Assembly (NCBI RefSeq): GCF_020176955.2
Contig: NZ_JAIUCZ020000012.1
Location: 247,477-311,476, forward strand
Length of the DNA: 64,000 nt
From: Nocardia sp. alder85J
GTDB taxonomy: Bacteria > Actinomycetota > Actinomycetes > Mycobacteriales > Mycobacteriaceae
Direction of reading: 5' to 3'
A model generated the notes under the pieces. The model saw only the letters and a program-made list of their open reading frames with translations. It made no database searches and had not been told where the DNA came from. How positions within the stretch are numbered: position 1 is the stretch's first letter; every line of letters starts with the position of its first letter. A program made the translations under genes and the position numbers. Shown here piece by piece: positions 11,901 through 23,900 of the stretch.

Positions 11901-14900
11901 CGAGGTGCCGTTGCGGATGGTGCTGGTGCGGCCGACCGATGCGGATCGGGTGCACATCCTGCTCGTCGTCGTGCACCACATCGCCGCGGACGGCTGGTCG
12001 GCCGGGCCGCTGACCCGCGATCTGGCCGTCGCCTACGCCGCGCGCAGCGCCGGAACCACACCCGGCTGGACCGAACTGCCGATCCAGTACGCCGATTTCG
12101 CGATCTGGCAGCGGGCGGCACTGGGCCGCGCCGACGATCCGGGTTCGATTCTGGCGGCGCAACTGGCACATTGGACCGACACCCTGCGCGGTCTGCCCGA
12201 GGTCCTGGAGTTGCCGTCGGATCGGCCGCGCCCCCCTGTGGCCTCGCAGCGCGCCGGTGCGGTGAGCGGACGGCTCGATCCCCGGCTGCATCGCGCACTG
12301 CTCACGCTGGCCGAGACCCACCGGGTGACGCCGTTCATGGTGCTGCACGGTGCGCTGGCCCTGCTGCTGGCGCGGTTGTCCGGCACCGGCGACATCGTGA
12401 TCGGTACCCCGGTGGCCGGCCGCGGCGAGGAGGCCCTCGACGATCTGGTCGGCATGTTCGTCAACACCCTGGTGTTGCGCACCGGGATCCGGCCCGGGGC
12501 GACCGTGGCCGAACTGCTGAAGTTGGTGCGCGAGACCGATCTCGCGGCCTTCGACCATGCGGCGCTGCCGTTCGAGCAGGTGGTGGAGGCGGTGAATCCC
12601 GTTCGCTCCCGGGCTCATGCGCCGCTGTACCAGGTGATGCTGACGCTCCAGAACCAGGCGGCGGTCGATCTGCGCCTGCCCGGCCTGGCCCTCGAACTCG
12701 TCGACGCCGCGATCGCGCCCATCGACCTGGATCTGGACTGGACGCTGGCGGCCGCACACGACGATTCCGGCGCTCCCGCCGGAATCGACATCCATCTGCA
12801 CTATGCGGCCGACCTGTTCGACCCGGCCACCGCCACCGGCTTCCTCACGATGTTCGAGCGGGTACTGACCGCCATGGTGGCCGACACCCGCACGGCGACC
12901 GCCGATGTGGCGCTGCTGGGCGCGGACGAGCGCCGGGTGCTGCTGCGGGATCGCAATGCCACGGACCGGGTGCTCGCGCCGGAAACCCTGGCGGATCTGC
13001 TGAATCGGCGCGCGGCCGCCACCCCGGCGGCCCCGGCGCTGATCTTCGAGGGTGCGACCGTCACCTACGGTGACCTCGACGCCCGATCGAATCGGCTGGC
13101 CCGGCACCTGATCCGGGCGGGCGTCGGCCCCGACACCATCGTGGGTCTCGCGGCCGCGCGTGGCATCGACATGGTGGTCGCCGTCCATGCGATCGTGAAG
13201 GCCGGTGGCGCTTACCTGCCGATCGATCTCGACCATCCCGCCGAGCGGGTGGCGCGCACCCTGGCCGCCGCCGGGGTGACCCTGACGCTCACCACCGGAG
13301 CTTCGGAAATCACGCTGCCGCAGCATATCCGCCGGATCGACGCGGGCGATCCGATCGTCGCGGAACTGCCCGGCACCGCCGTGCTCGACGCCGATCGGAT
13401 CCGGACGCTGCGGCCGGGCAACCTCGCGTACGTGTTGTTCACCTCCGGCTCCACCGGCCTGCCGAAGGGTGTCGCGACCGACCACCGCGCGATCGTGAAC
13501 CAATTGCGCTGGCTGGAACACCGATACGCGGTGACCGCCGGCGACCGGATCATGCAGCGCGCCCCGCTGACCTTCGACGTCTCGGTGTGGGAGTGCTTCC
13601 TGCCCGCCGTCGCCGGTGCGCCGCTGGTGCTCCCGCGTCCCGGTGGCCACCTCGATCTCGGCTACCTGGCCGATCTGATCGCCGAACATCGGATCACCAT
13701 CGCCGAGCACGTGCCGTCGGTGCTGGCCGCGCTGATCGCCGAGGGCCGTGGCCCGGTCCTGCGCTCGTTCCGTCACCTGCACACCGGCGGTGAGGCACTG
13801 ACGCCGGAATTGCGTTCCGCGCTACGGGAATTGGCGGGCGGTGCGGTGCACAACGCGTATGGGCCCACGGAGGCGGCGATCTCCACCGTCTTCCACGAAT
13901 TCACCGATGCCGACAGCGAATACGAGGTCGCCATCGGCCGTCCCTGCTGGAACACCCGCGCGTACGTGCTGGACGACCGGCTGCACCCGGTGCCCACCGG
14001 CGTCACAGGCGAGTTGTATCTCGCCGGAACGCAATTGGCCCGCGGATATCAGGGTCAGGGCGCGCTCACCGGCGAGCGGTTCGTGGCCGACCCGTTCGGA
14101 GCCCCCGGCACCCGCATGTACCGCACCGGTGACCTGGCCCGCTGGAACGCCGCCGGGGACATCGTGTATCTGGGCCGCAACGATTTCCAGGTGAAGTTGC
14201 GCGGCCAGCGGATCGAACTCGGTGAGATCGAGGCGGCGCTGACCGGTACGCCCGGCGTCGCCAACGCGGCCGTGCTGGTCGCCCGCGACCGCGCGGGCAC
14301 CGACGCCCTGGTCGGATACGTCACGGGCACGGGACTGTCCGCCGCCGCCGTGCTCGACTCGCTGCGGGATCGGCTGCCGTCGGCGATGATCCCCGCCCAC
14401 ATCGCGGTGCTCGACGCCATGCCGCTGACCACGGTCGGCAAACTGGATCGCGCCGCCCTGCCGCCGGTCGAATTCACCGCTGCGACCGTGCGGTTCCGCG
14501 CGCCGCGAGCGGGCGCGGAAACGGTGCTGGCGGCGCTGGTCACCGATCTGCTGGTGGCGGACGCACCGGTCGGTGCGGACGACGACTTCTTCGGGCGCGG
14601 CGGGAATTCCCTGCTCGCGATGCGGCTGGTGGCACGGGCGAATGCCGTACTCGGCTGCGCGCTGACCGTGCGTGAGGTGTTCGAGGCGCCGACGGTGGCC
14701 GGGCTGGCCGCCCGCGCCGTACCGGGCGCGGACCGGCTCACCGGCCCGCGCGTGGTGGCCCGGCCCGCGCGTATTCCGTTGTCGGCGGCCCAGACCCGGA
14801 TGTGGCTGCTGAACCGGCTCGACCCGGATTCGGCCGTCTACAACATCCCGATCACCATGCGGCTGACCGGTGCGCTGGACCCGGTCGCGTTGCGGGCGGC

Positions 14901-17900
14901 GATCACCGACGTGATCGCCCGGCACGAGACGCTGCGGACCCGCTATCCGGCCGATGACGAGGGCCCGGCCCAGGTGGTGCTGCCGGTGACCGAGGTGGCG
15001 CCCGGGATCGTCGAGGTCGTGCCGGTCACCGCGGCCGCCCTGCCGGATGCGGTCGCCGCCGCCGCGGCCGGTGGTTTCGATCTGCGGAACCAGGCGCCAC
15101 TGCGGATCCGGTTGTTCCGGATCGCGGCCGACGACCATGTGCTGGTCGTGGTGGTGCATCACATTGCCGCGGACGGCGTCTCGGCCGGGCCGCTGGCCCG
15201 CGATCTGATGGTCGCCTACGCCGCCCGCGCCGCGGGTGCGGCGCCCGGCTGGCCGGCGCTGCCGGTGCAGTACGCCGATTTCACGCTGTGGCAGCACGAG
15301 ACGCTCGGCGAGCGGACGGCCGCGGGGTCGGTGCTGTCCCGGCAACTCGCCCACTGGCGGACCGAACTGGCCGGTGCGCCGCCGGTGCTGGAACTGCCGG
15401 TTGACCGGCCCCGGCCGGCCGTCGCCTCCGGCCGGGGCGCGGCCGTCGATGTCGACATCGACGCCGACACGACCCGCGCCGTCGCGGAACTGGCACGGCG
15501 GCACGGGGTGTCGCCGTTCATGGTGGTGCACGCCGCCTTCGCCGCGCTGCTGTCCCGGCTGACCGGCGCCGCCGACATCGTCGTCGGCACGCCGATCGCC
15601 GGCCGGGCCGCCGCCGAACTCGACGATCTGGTCGGCATGTTCGTCAATACCCTGGTCCTGCGCACTCCGGTCCGGTCCGGCGACACCGTCGCCGAACTGC
15701 TGGCCGACGTGCGCGAGGCCGACGTACGCGCCTTCGCGCATGCCGACGTGCCCTTCGAGATGCTCATGGACGAGCTCGATCTGGTGCGCTCCCAAGCGCA
15801 TTCGCCGATCGTGCAGGTGCTGCTGACCTACGAGCACCGCGACGACACGGTGCTGGAGCTGCCGGGGCTGGCGGTCACGGGATACGAATTGCCCATCAGT
15901 ACAGCACAATTCGATCTCTCGCTGGCGCTGACCGAACGCGTCACCGGCGCGGGCACGGTGCTGCGCGGTGTGCTGGGCTATGCCACCGACCTGTTCGACC
16001 CGGCCACCGTCACCGTGTTCGCGACCCGGTTCCGCCGGGTGCTGGCCGCCGCGGTCGCGGACGCCTCGATCACCGTCGGCGACATCGACCTGTTCGATCC
16101 CGCCGAACGACTGCTGGTGCTGGCGAACCGGAACGCCACGGCCTACGACGTGGACCGGCTGGTGCTCGGCAAGGCCGCCGGGAACCGGGAACTCACGCTC
16201 GCGTCGATGTTCGCCGATCGGGCGCACCGCGATCCGGCGGCCGTGGCCCTCACCTTCGAGGGGACGGAACTGTCCTACGGCGAGTTCGCCGCGCGGGTGA
16301 ATCGCCTGGCCCGGCACCTGATCGGGATGGGGGTAGGCCCGGAGACGCTGGTGGCGTTGCACATTCGCCGATCGGTGGAGCTGGTGGTCGCCATGTACGC
16401 GGTGACCGTCGCCGGGGGCGGCTATGTGCCGCTGGATCCCGATCATCCGGCCGACCGCACCCGCTACGTGCTCGCGGTCGCCGACCCGGTGTGCGTGCTG
16501 ACCACCGCCGCCGATGCGGCCGAACTCGGCGTGCCCACGCTGCGCGTCGACGAACTCGACCTGTCGGGGGTCGGCGCGGATCCGGTGCCGGACACCGAAC
16601 GCCGGGCCCCGTTGCGCGGCGGCAACACCGCCTACGTGATCTTCACCTCCGGCTCCACCGGCCGCCCCAAGGGCGTCGCCGTCACCCACCGGGCGATCGT
16701 CAACCGCCTGGTGTGGATGCAGGACGAGTACGTCCTCGAGGAGGACGACGTGGTGTTGCAGAAGACACCCGCCACCTTCGACGTCTCGGTGTGGGAGTTC
16801 TTCTGGCCGTTGCAGATCGGCGCGCGCCTGGTGCTCGCCGCGCCGGACGGGCATCGGGATCCCCGCTATCTGGCCGAACTGATCGCCGCCGAGCACGTCA
16901 CCACGGTCCATTTCGTGCCGTCGATGCTGGCGGTGTTCCTCGCGGACGAGACGGCTGCGCGGTGCCCGAGCCTGCGCCACGTGTTCTGTTCCGGTGAGGC
17001 GCTGCCCGCGGCGGTGGCGCGGCGGTTGCTGGCCACCGGCGACGCGCAGGTACACAACCTGTACGGCCCCACCGAGGCCGCGGTGGACGTCACCAGCCAC
17101 GAGGTGACCGCCGCCGACACGGTCTCGATCCCGATCGGCCGCCCGGTCTTCAACACCCGGGTCTACGTCCTGGACGCGCGCCTACGGCCGGTGCCACCGG
17201 GCGTACCGGGCGAGTTGTACCTGGCCGGTGCGCAATTGGCGCGCGGCTACGTCGCGCGCCCGGACATCACCGCGGACCGGTTCGTCGCGGATCCGTTCGG
17301 CGCCGGCGATCGGCTCTACCGCACCGGCGATCTGGTGAAGTGGACCCCGGCAGGCGATCTGGAGTACCTGGGCCGCACCGATTTCCAGGTGAAGCTGCGC
17401 GGCCTGCGCATCGAACTGGGCGAGATCGAATCCGTGCTCACCGCACTGGATTCCGTGGCCCAGGCCGCGGTCGTGGTGCACACCGACCCGCACACCGGCG
17501 AACAGCCGGTCGCCTACCTGGTGCCCGTGGCGGGCGCGGAGATCGACGTCGACGCGATCACGGCCGCGGCCGCCGAGCGGCTTCCGGCCTATATGGTCCC
17601 GGCGGTGGTGACCGTGCTCGACCGGCTGCCGCTGAACAGCTCCGGCAAACTGGATCGCCGCGCGCTGCCCGCACCGATGTTCCGGGCCAGGCGATTCCGC
17701 GCGCCGGGCACCCCGGCCGAGTCGGCGGTCGCCGCCGTCTTCGCGGACCTGCTCGGCCGCGACCGGGTCGGCGCCGACGACGACTTCTTCGAATCGGGCG
17801 GCAATTCGCTGCTGGCCACCCGGGCCGCCGCACGGCTGGCCGCGGCCTGGGACGCCGACGTCCCACCTCGAATGTTGTTCGAGCACAGCACCGTTGCCGC

Positions 17901-20900
17901 ACTGGCGCGGGCGGTGGCCGAGCGGGTCGGCACCGCCACCGCGCCGCCGCTGGTCGCGCGGCCGCGTGCGGGGCTGGAGCCGTTGTCGCCCGCGCAGCAA
18001 CGGTTGTGGTTCCTCAACCGCTTCGACCCCGAGGGCCTCGCACACCACATCGCGGTGGTGCTGCGGCTGCGTGGCGCGCTGGACACCGCCGCCCTGGCGG
18101 CGGCCTGGGCCGATGTCGTGGCCCGGCACGAGTCCCTGCGCACGCTGTATCCCGAGATCGACGGCGAGGGCCACCAGCGCATCGGGACCACCGCGGTGGC
18201 GCTGACCGGCCTCGCCGGTCCGGACGAGATACCCGAATTCCTTTCCGCGCCTTTCGATGTCACCGCCGCGGCGCCGGTGCGGATCGGGCTGGCGCCGGTG
18301 GCCGCCGAGGAACATCTGCTCGCGCTGGTGATCCACCACATCGCCGCCGACGGCTTCTCACTGGGACCGCTGGCCCGCGATCTGGCGGTCGCCTATGCGG
18401 CCCGCCGCGCCGGCACCGCCCCCGGGCAGCCGGAATTGGCGGTGCAGTACGCCGATTACGCGCACTGGCAGCGCGCGCTGCTCGGCGCCGAGGCCGATCC
18501 GGTCTCGCTCGCGGCCACCCAGTTGGAGTTCTGGCGCAGGCAATTGCACGGGCTCCCTGCCGAACTCGTGCTGCCCGCCGATCGGCCCCGGCCGGACACC
18601 CCCTCCCATGCCGTCGCGAGCGTCGCGGTCCCGGTTCCACCGGGGCTGCTCGCGGCGCTGGCGGAACTCGGGAGCCGGGGTGAGGCCACCCCGTTCATGG
18701 TGATGCAGGCCGCGTTCGCGGCCCTGCTCGCACGCTGGAGCGGCGTCGCCGACATCGCGGTCGGGACCGCCGTGGCGGGCCGGGGGCGACCGGAACTGGA
18801 CGAGCTCGTCGGCATGTTCGTGAACACGGTGGTGCTGCGCACCCGCGTCGACGCCGCCGAATCGTTCGAGGCGCTGGTGGATCGGGTCCGCTCCGGCGCC
18901 CTCGACGCCTTCGCCCACGCCGACATCCCCTTCGAACGACTGGTGGAGGCCCTCGATCCGCCCCGATCGACCGGCGGGCATCCGCTCGTCCAGGTGCTGC
19001 TGGTCTTCCAGAATCTGGCGCCGATCACGCTGGAACTACCGGGCCTGACGGTCTCCGAGACCGGCCTCGAGGTGCCGTCCGGCCAGTTCGACCTGCAACT
19101 GACCGTGACCGGCGACGACCTCCGATTCATTTACGCCACCGATCTTTTCGACGCGCCGACCATCGAGACGCTGGCGGCCCGCCTGGTCCGGTTGCTGACG
19201 GCGGTGACCGCCGATCCGGCCCGCCCCGTCGGTGACGCCGACCTGTTCGCCGCCGGTGAGCGGGCCCGGCTGCGGGCCCTGGGCGCCGGCCCCCGCCACG
19301 ACGTGTTCGCGGCGGAACTCGCCCCGGACGAGTTCGAGGCACAAGCGGTCAGTACGCCGGAACGGGTCGCGGTCCGGTACGCCGACCGCACCGATCTCAC
19401 CTACGCCGAACTCGACGCCCGATCGAATCAGCTTGCCCGATTGCTCATCTCGCAGGGCGTCGGCCCGGAGACCGCGGTGCGGCCGCAGGTCGGCACCGGG
19501 CCGGAACTGGCCGTCGCGGTCTACGCCGTGCTGAAAGCCGGTGCCGCCGTGGTGCTCCCCGGCGACGGCCGGGCGACGGCCCGGGCGCTGACCCTCGACG
19601 TCGTCGCCACCGCGGACGGGATCGCGCTGGGCGCGGTCGATCTCGCGCGATTCTCCTCGGAGCCGATCGGTGACGCCGACCGGCTGACCACCTTGTACCC
19701 CGGCCATCCCGCGCTGGTGCTGCCCGCCGATACGGATACCGGACCCGCCACCATCGTGACTCACGCCGCTCTGGTCGATCAGTTGGCCTGGTGGCAACGC
19801 GAATTCGAGCTCGGCGGGTCCGACGTTCAACTGATCCACCCGGACTCGCCCCTGGGCCTGCTCGCGGTGCTGCGAGTGGGCGGCACCGTCGTACTGACCG
19901 CTGACACCTCACCGTGGAGCGACCGCGCCGCACTGGCGGCCGTGATCGCGGAACATGCCGTGACGGTGCTGGAGCTACCGTCCGACCTGGCCGGGATCGT
20001 CGCCACCGATGACCCGGCGGTATACGCCTCGCTGCGCCGCGTGATCCTCACCGGCACACCGCTCGCCGAGCCCCCCGTGACCGAATTCCTCGTCGACGCC
20101 GTCTATTCGCCGCCGGAAGCGGCGGCCGCCCTGACCCGCCGCCTCGGCAGCGACCACCTGCACGGTGATGACCTGCTGCGTCGCGGTGAACCCCGGCACG
20201 CTGGTGGCCACCTGCATGGCGGTGATCATCGTGCCGGCGGTGACCATCTGCGTGACGGTGCACCCCGGCCCGGTGGTGACCATGTGCGTGCCGCCGATCG
20301 TCGGCTCGACGATGACCACCGTCATCGCGGCGGTTTCCGGCGTGGCAGTGACAGTCTGCGTGGCGGCGACAAGGGACACGTCGGTGCGCACGGATATGGC
20401 GGTGCGGCATTGGGCGTCCCGGTCCGCAACAGTCGCGCGTATGTGCTGGACGACCGCCTGCACCCGACCTTGCCCGGTGCGGCAGGTGAACTGTATGTGG
20501 CCGGTGACCGAGTGGCGCGCGGCTATCAGGACGGTCCCGGCGTCACCGCGCAGCGCTTCCTGCCCGACCCGTTCGGCCCGCCCGGGGCGCGCATGTTCCG
20601 CACCGGGGATCGGGTGCGGTGGCAGAGCGTCAGCGGCACCACGGAATTGGTGACCGTGGCACCCGCCGCGAGCGAGCGGATCGGTGGTGACCGGGCCGCG
20701 TCGGCCACGGGCTACCGCGCGCCGGGCACCCGGCTGGAACGGACCGTCGCCGAGGTGTTCCGCGAGGTGCTGGGCCGGGCGCGGGTCGGCGCGGCCGACG
20801 ACTTCTTCGCCCTGGGCGGGAACTCGCTGGTGGCCACCAGGGTCGCCGCCCGGCTCGGTGATCGGCTCGGCCGGCGCGTGCCGGTCCGGCAGCTGTTCGG

Positions 20901-23900
20901 CACTCCGGTGGTGCGCGAGCTCGCCGCCGCGCTCGCCGCCGACAGTGCCACCGCGACACCGTATTCCGGCATGCCGCTGCCGGTCGGCGCACGGCCGCAG
21001 CGGATTCCGCTGTCGCCGGTGCAGCAGGCGATGTGGCTGGTGAACCGGGTCGACCCGGCCTCACCGGCGCACAACATCCCGGTCGCCGTGCGCATCCTCG
21101 GCGAGCTCGACCACGACGCGATGCGCGCCGCCTTCCTCGACGTCGTCAGCCGGCACGAGCCGTTGCGCACCCGGTATCCCGCCGACGCCGATGGCGTCCC
21201 GCATCAGCTGATCCTGCCGCCCGCGTGGGTGTCGGACCGGTTCGGCGTGGAAACCACTGCGGCCGTGCCGGATCGGCTCGCCACGTACATCGCCACGGGC
21301 TTCGACGTGACCGGCGAGGTCCCGGTGCGCGCGGTGCTGCTGCGGGAGTCGGCGGACGCGCACGTCCTCGTGGTGGTGCTGCACCACATCGCCGCCGACG
21401 GTCTGTCGATGCCTCCGCTGCTGCGGGATCTGATCACGGCCTATGTCGCGCGCCGGGACGGGGTGGCGCCCGCCTGGGCGCCGCTGCCGGTGCAGTACGC
21501 CGACCACGCCGTCTGGCAGCACCGGAACCTGGCCGCCGACGCCGAGACACAGCTGGCCTACTGGCGTGCGGCCCTGCGGGATCTGCCCGGCGATCCGGCG
21601 CTGCCGACCACCCGGCCCCGGCCGGCGGTCGCCTCGAAGCGCGGCGCGACCGTCCGCGGCCGGTTGGGCGACGATATCGGCGCCCGGCTGGCCCGCACGG
21701 CGGCCCGGCACAACGTCACCGAGTTCATGGTGCTGCACGCGGCCCTGGCGGTGCTGCTGGCCCGGCTGTCCGGCAGCGGCGACATCGTGATCGGGACGCC
21801 GGTCGCGGGCCGCGGCGCGGCCGCGCTCGACGATCTGGTCGGCATGTTCGTCAACACCGTCGCGCTGCGCACCCGGATCGACGCGGCAGCCGATTTCACG
21901 GCACTGCTGGCGCAGGTCCGCGAGGTCGACCTGGCCGCCTTCGACCATGCCGCGCTGCCCTTCGAACGGCTCGTCGACGATCTCGGGGTGTCCCGCACCC
22001 CGGCCCGCCACCCGCTGTTCACCGTGGCGCTGAGTCATGTGACCGCACAGGGTGTTTCGCCGACACACGCGGTGCCCGGACTGGTGCTCGAACCGGTCTC
22101 CTTCGACGAGCCGGTGGCGCGCTTCGACGTGCAGTTCACCATCGGCGGTGAGATCGACGACGACGGCCACCTGCCGATCGAGGTGAACTACGCCACCGAT
22201 CTGTTCGACGAACCGGCCGCGGCCGCGCTGTTGCGCCGCTTCGGCCGGATCCTGGCCGCGGCCACCGCCGATCCGCGGCGGCCGCTCGGCGAGATCGACC
22301 TGCTCGGTCCCGCCGAACGGCGCCGCCTGCTGCGCCCCGGCCCGCGGCCGGTGCCCGGCTTCACCCTGGCCGACCTGATGGCCGCCGCGGTGGCGCCGGA
22401 TCCCGATGCGGTGGCGATCGTCTGCGCCGGAAGGGAATTCAGCTACCGCGCGATCGACGAGCAGTCCAACCGGCTGGCCCGGCTGCTGCTCGAATCCGGG
22501 ATCGGCGCCGAGGATTTCGTGGCCGTCGCCATTGCCCGCAGCGCGGAATGGCTGGTCGCGGTGTGGGCGGTCGCCAAGACCGGTGCGGCCTTCGTCCCGG
22601 TCGACCCGACCTATCCCGCCGATCGGATCCGGCACATGCTCACCGACTCGGGGGCGGCCGCCGGGCTGACCCTGGACCGTCTGCTCCCCACCCTGCCCGG
22701 TGGCGCCGCCTGGCTCGCCGTGGACTCGCCCGCCACCACCGCCCGCCTGGCGGCCGCCCGCGCGGATGCGATCGATCGGGCCGAGCGGCCCCGGCCCGCG
22801 CACCCGGCGAATCCGGCCTGGATGATCTACACCTCCGGATCCACCGGGGTGCCCAAGGGCGTCGTCGCCACCCATGCCGGGCTCGCCGGAGTGGCGGTGG
22901 CACAGCGGGAACGCTATGCCGTGACCGCCGCGTCCCGGGTACTGCACGTCGCCTCACCGAGTTTCGATGCGGCGATGCTGGAACTGCTGCTGGCGCTGGC
23001 CGCCGGCGCGGCCCTGGTGGTCGCGCCCGCCGGGGTGTACGGCGGCGCGGAACTCACCGAACTCGTCCGCGCCGAACGGGTGACGCACGCCTTCCTCACA
23101 CCCGCGGTGCTCGGCACCCTCGATCCGGATCGGGTGCCGGAGCTGCGCCGGCTGACCGTCGGCGGCGAGCACTTCGGTCCGGAGCTGGTGCGGCGGTGGG
23201 CCGCCGACCGGCATTTCCACAACACCTACGGCCCCACCGAGACGACCGTCATCACGCATATCAGCGCGGCGCTGCAACCCGGTGACACACCGGTGCTGGG
23301 CAGCCCGATCCACGGTATGTCGGCCCTGGTGCTGGATGCCCGGTTGCAGCCGGTCCCGGCCGGGGTGAGCGGTGAGCTGTATCTGCGCGGGCCGGGCCTG
23401 GCCCGGGGCTACCACGCCGGCCCGGGCCTGTCGGCCGGTCGCTTCGTGGCCGATCCGTACGGCACGCCGGGCGAGCGCCTGTACCGCACCGGCGATCTGG
23501 CGCGCTGGACCGCCGGCGCTGTCCCGGCGCTGGAATACGTCGGCCGCGCCGACCAGCAGGTGAAGGTGCGCGGGCTGCGCATCGAACTCGGCGAGATCGA
23601 TGCGGTGCTCGCCGCCCACGAATCGGTCGGCTTCGCGGTCACCGTCGGTCACACCGACGCCGTGGGCACGGTGCGCCTGGTCTCGTATGTGGTTGCGGCG
23701 TCCGGACATTCGGTGGACGAGGCCGCCGTGCTCGCGCACGCGGGCCGGTCGCTGGCCGCCTACATGGTGCCGTCGGCGCTGACCGTGCTCGACACCGTCC
23801 CGCTCACCCCGGTCGGTAAGCTGGATCGGAAGGCGTTGCCGGAACCGATGTTCCGGTCCGCCGCCTTCCGCGCGCCGGTGACCGCGACCGAACAGGCGGT

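Noticed and set aside
20100..20420. Simple frameshift in module 6 as explanation of the His-rich segment
   Set aside because: Neither of the other plus-strand frames restores A-domain motifs, and the TSGSTG and Lys-subdomain losses lie outside the segment, so this is insertion and decay rather than one frameshift.
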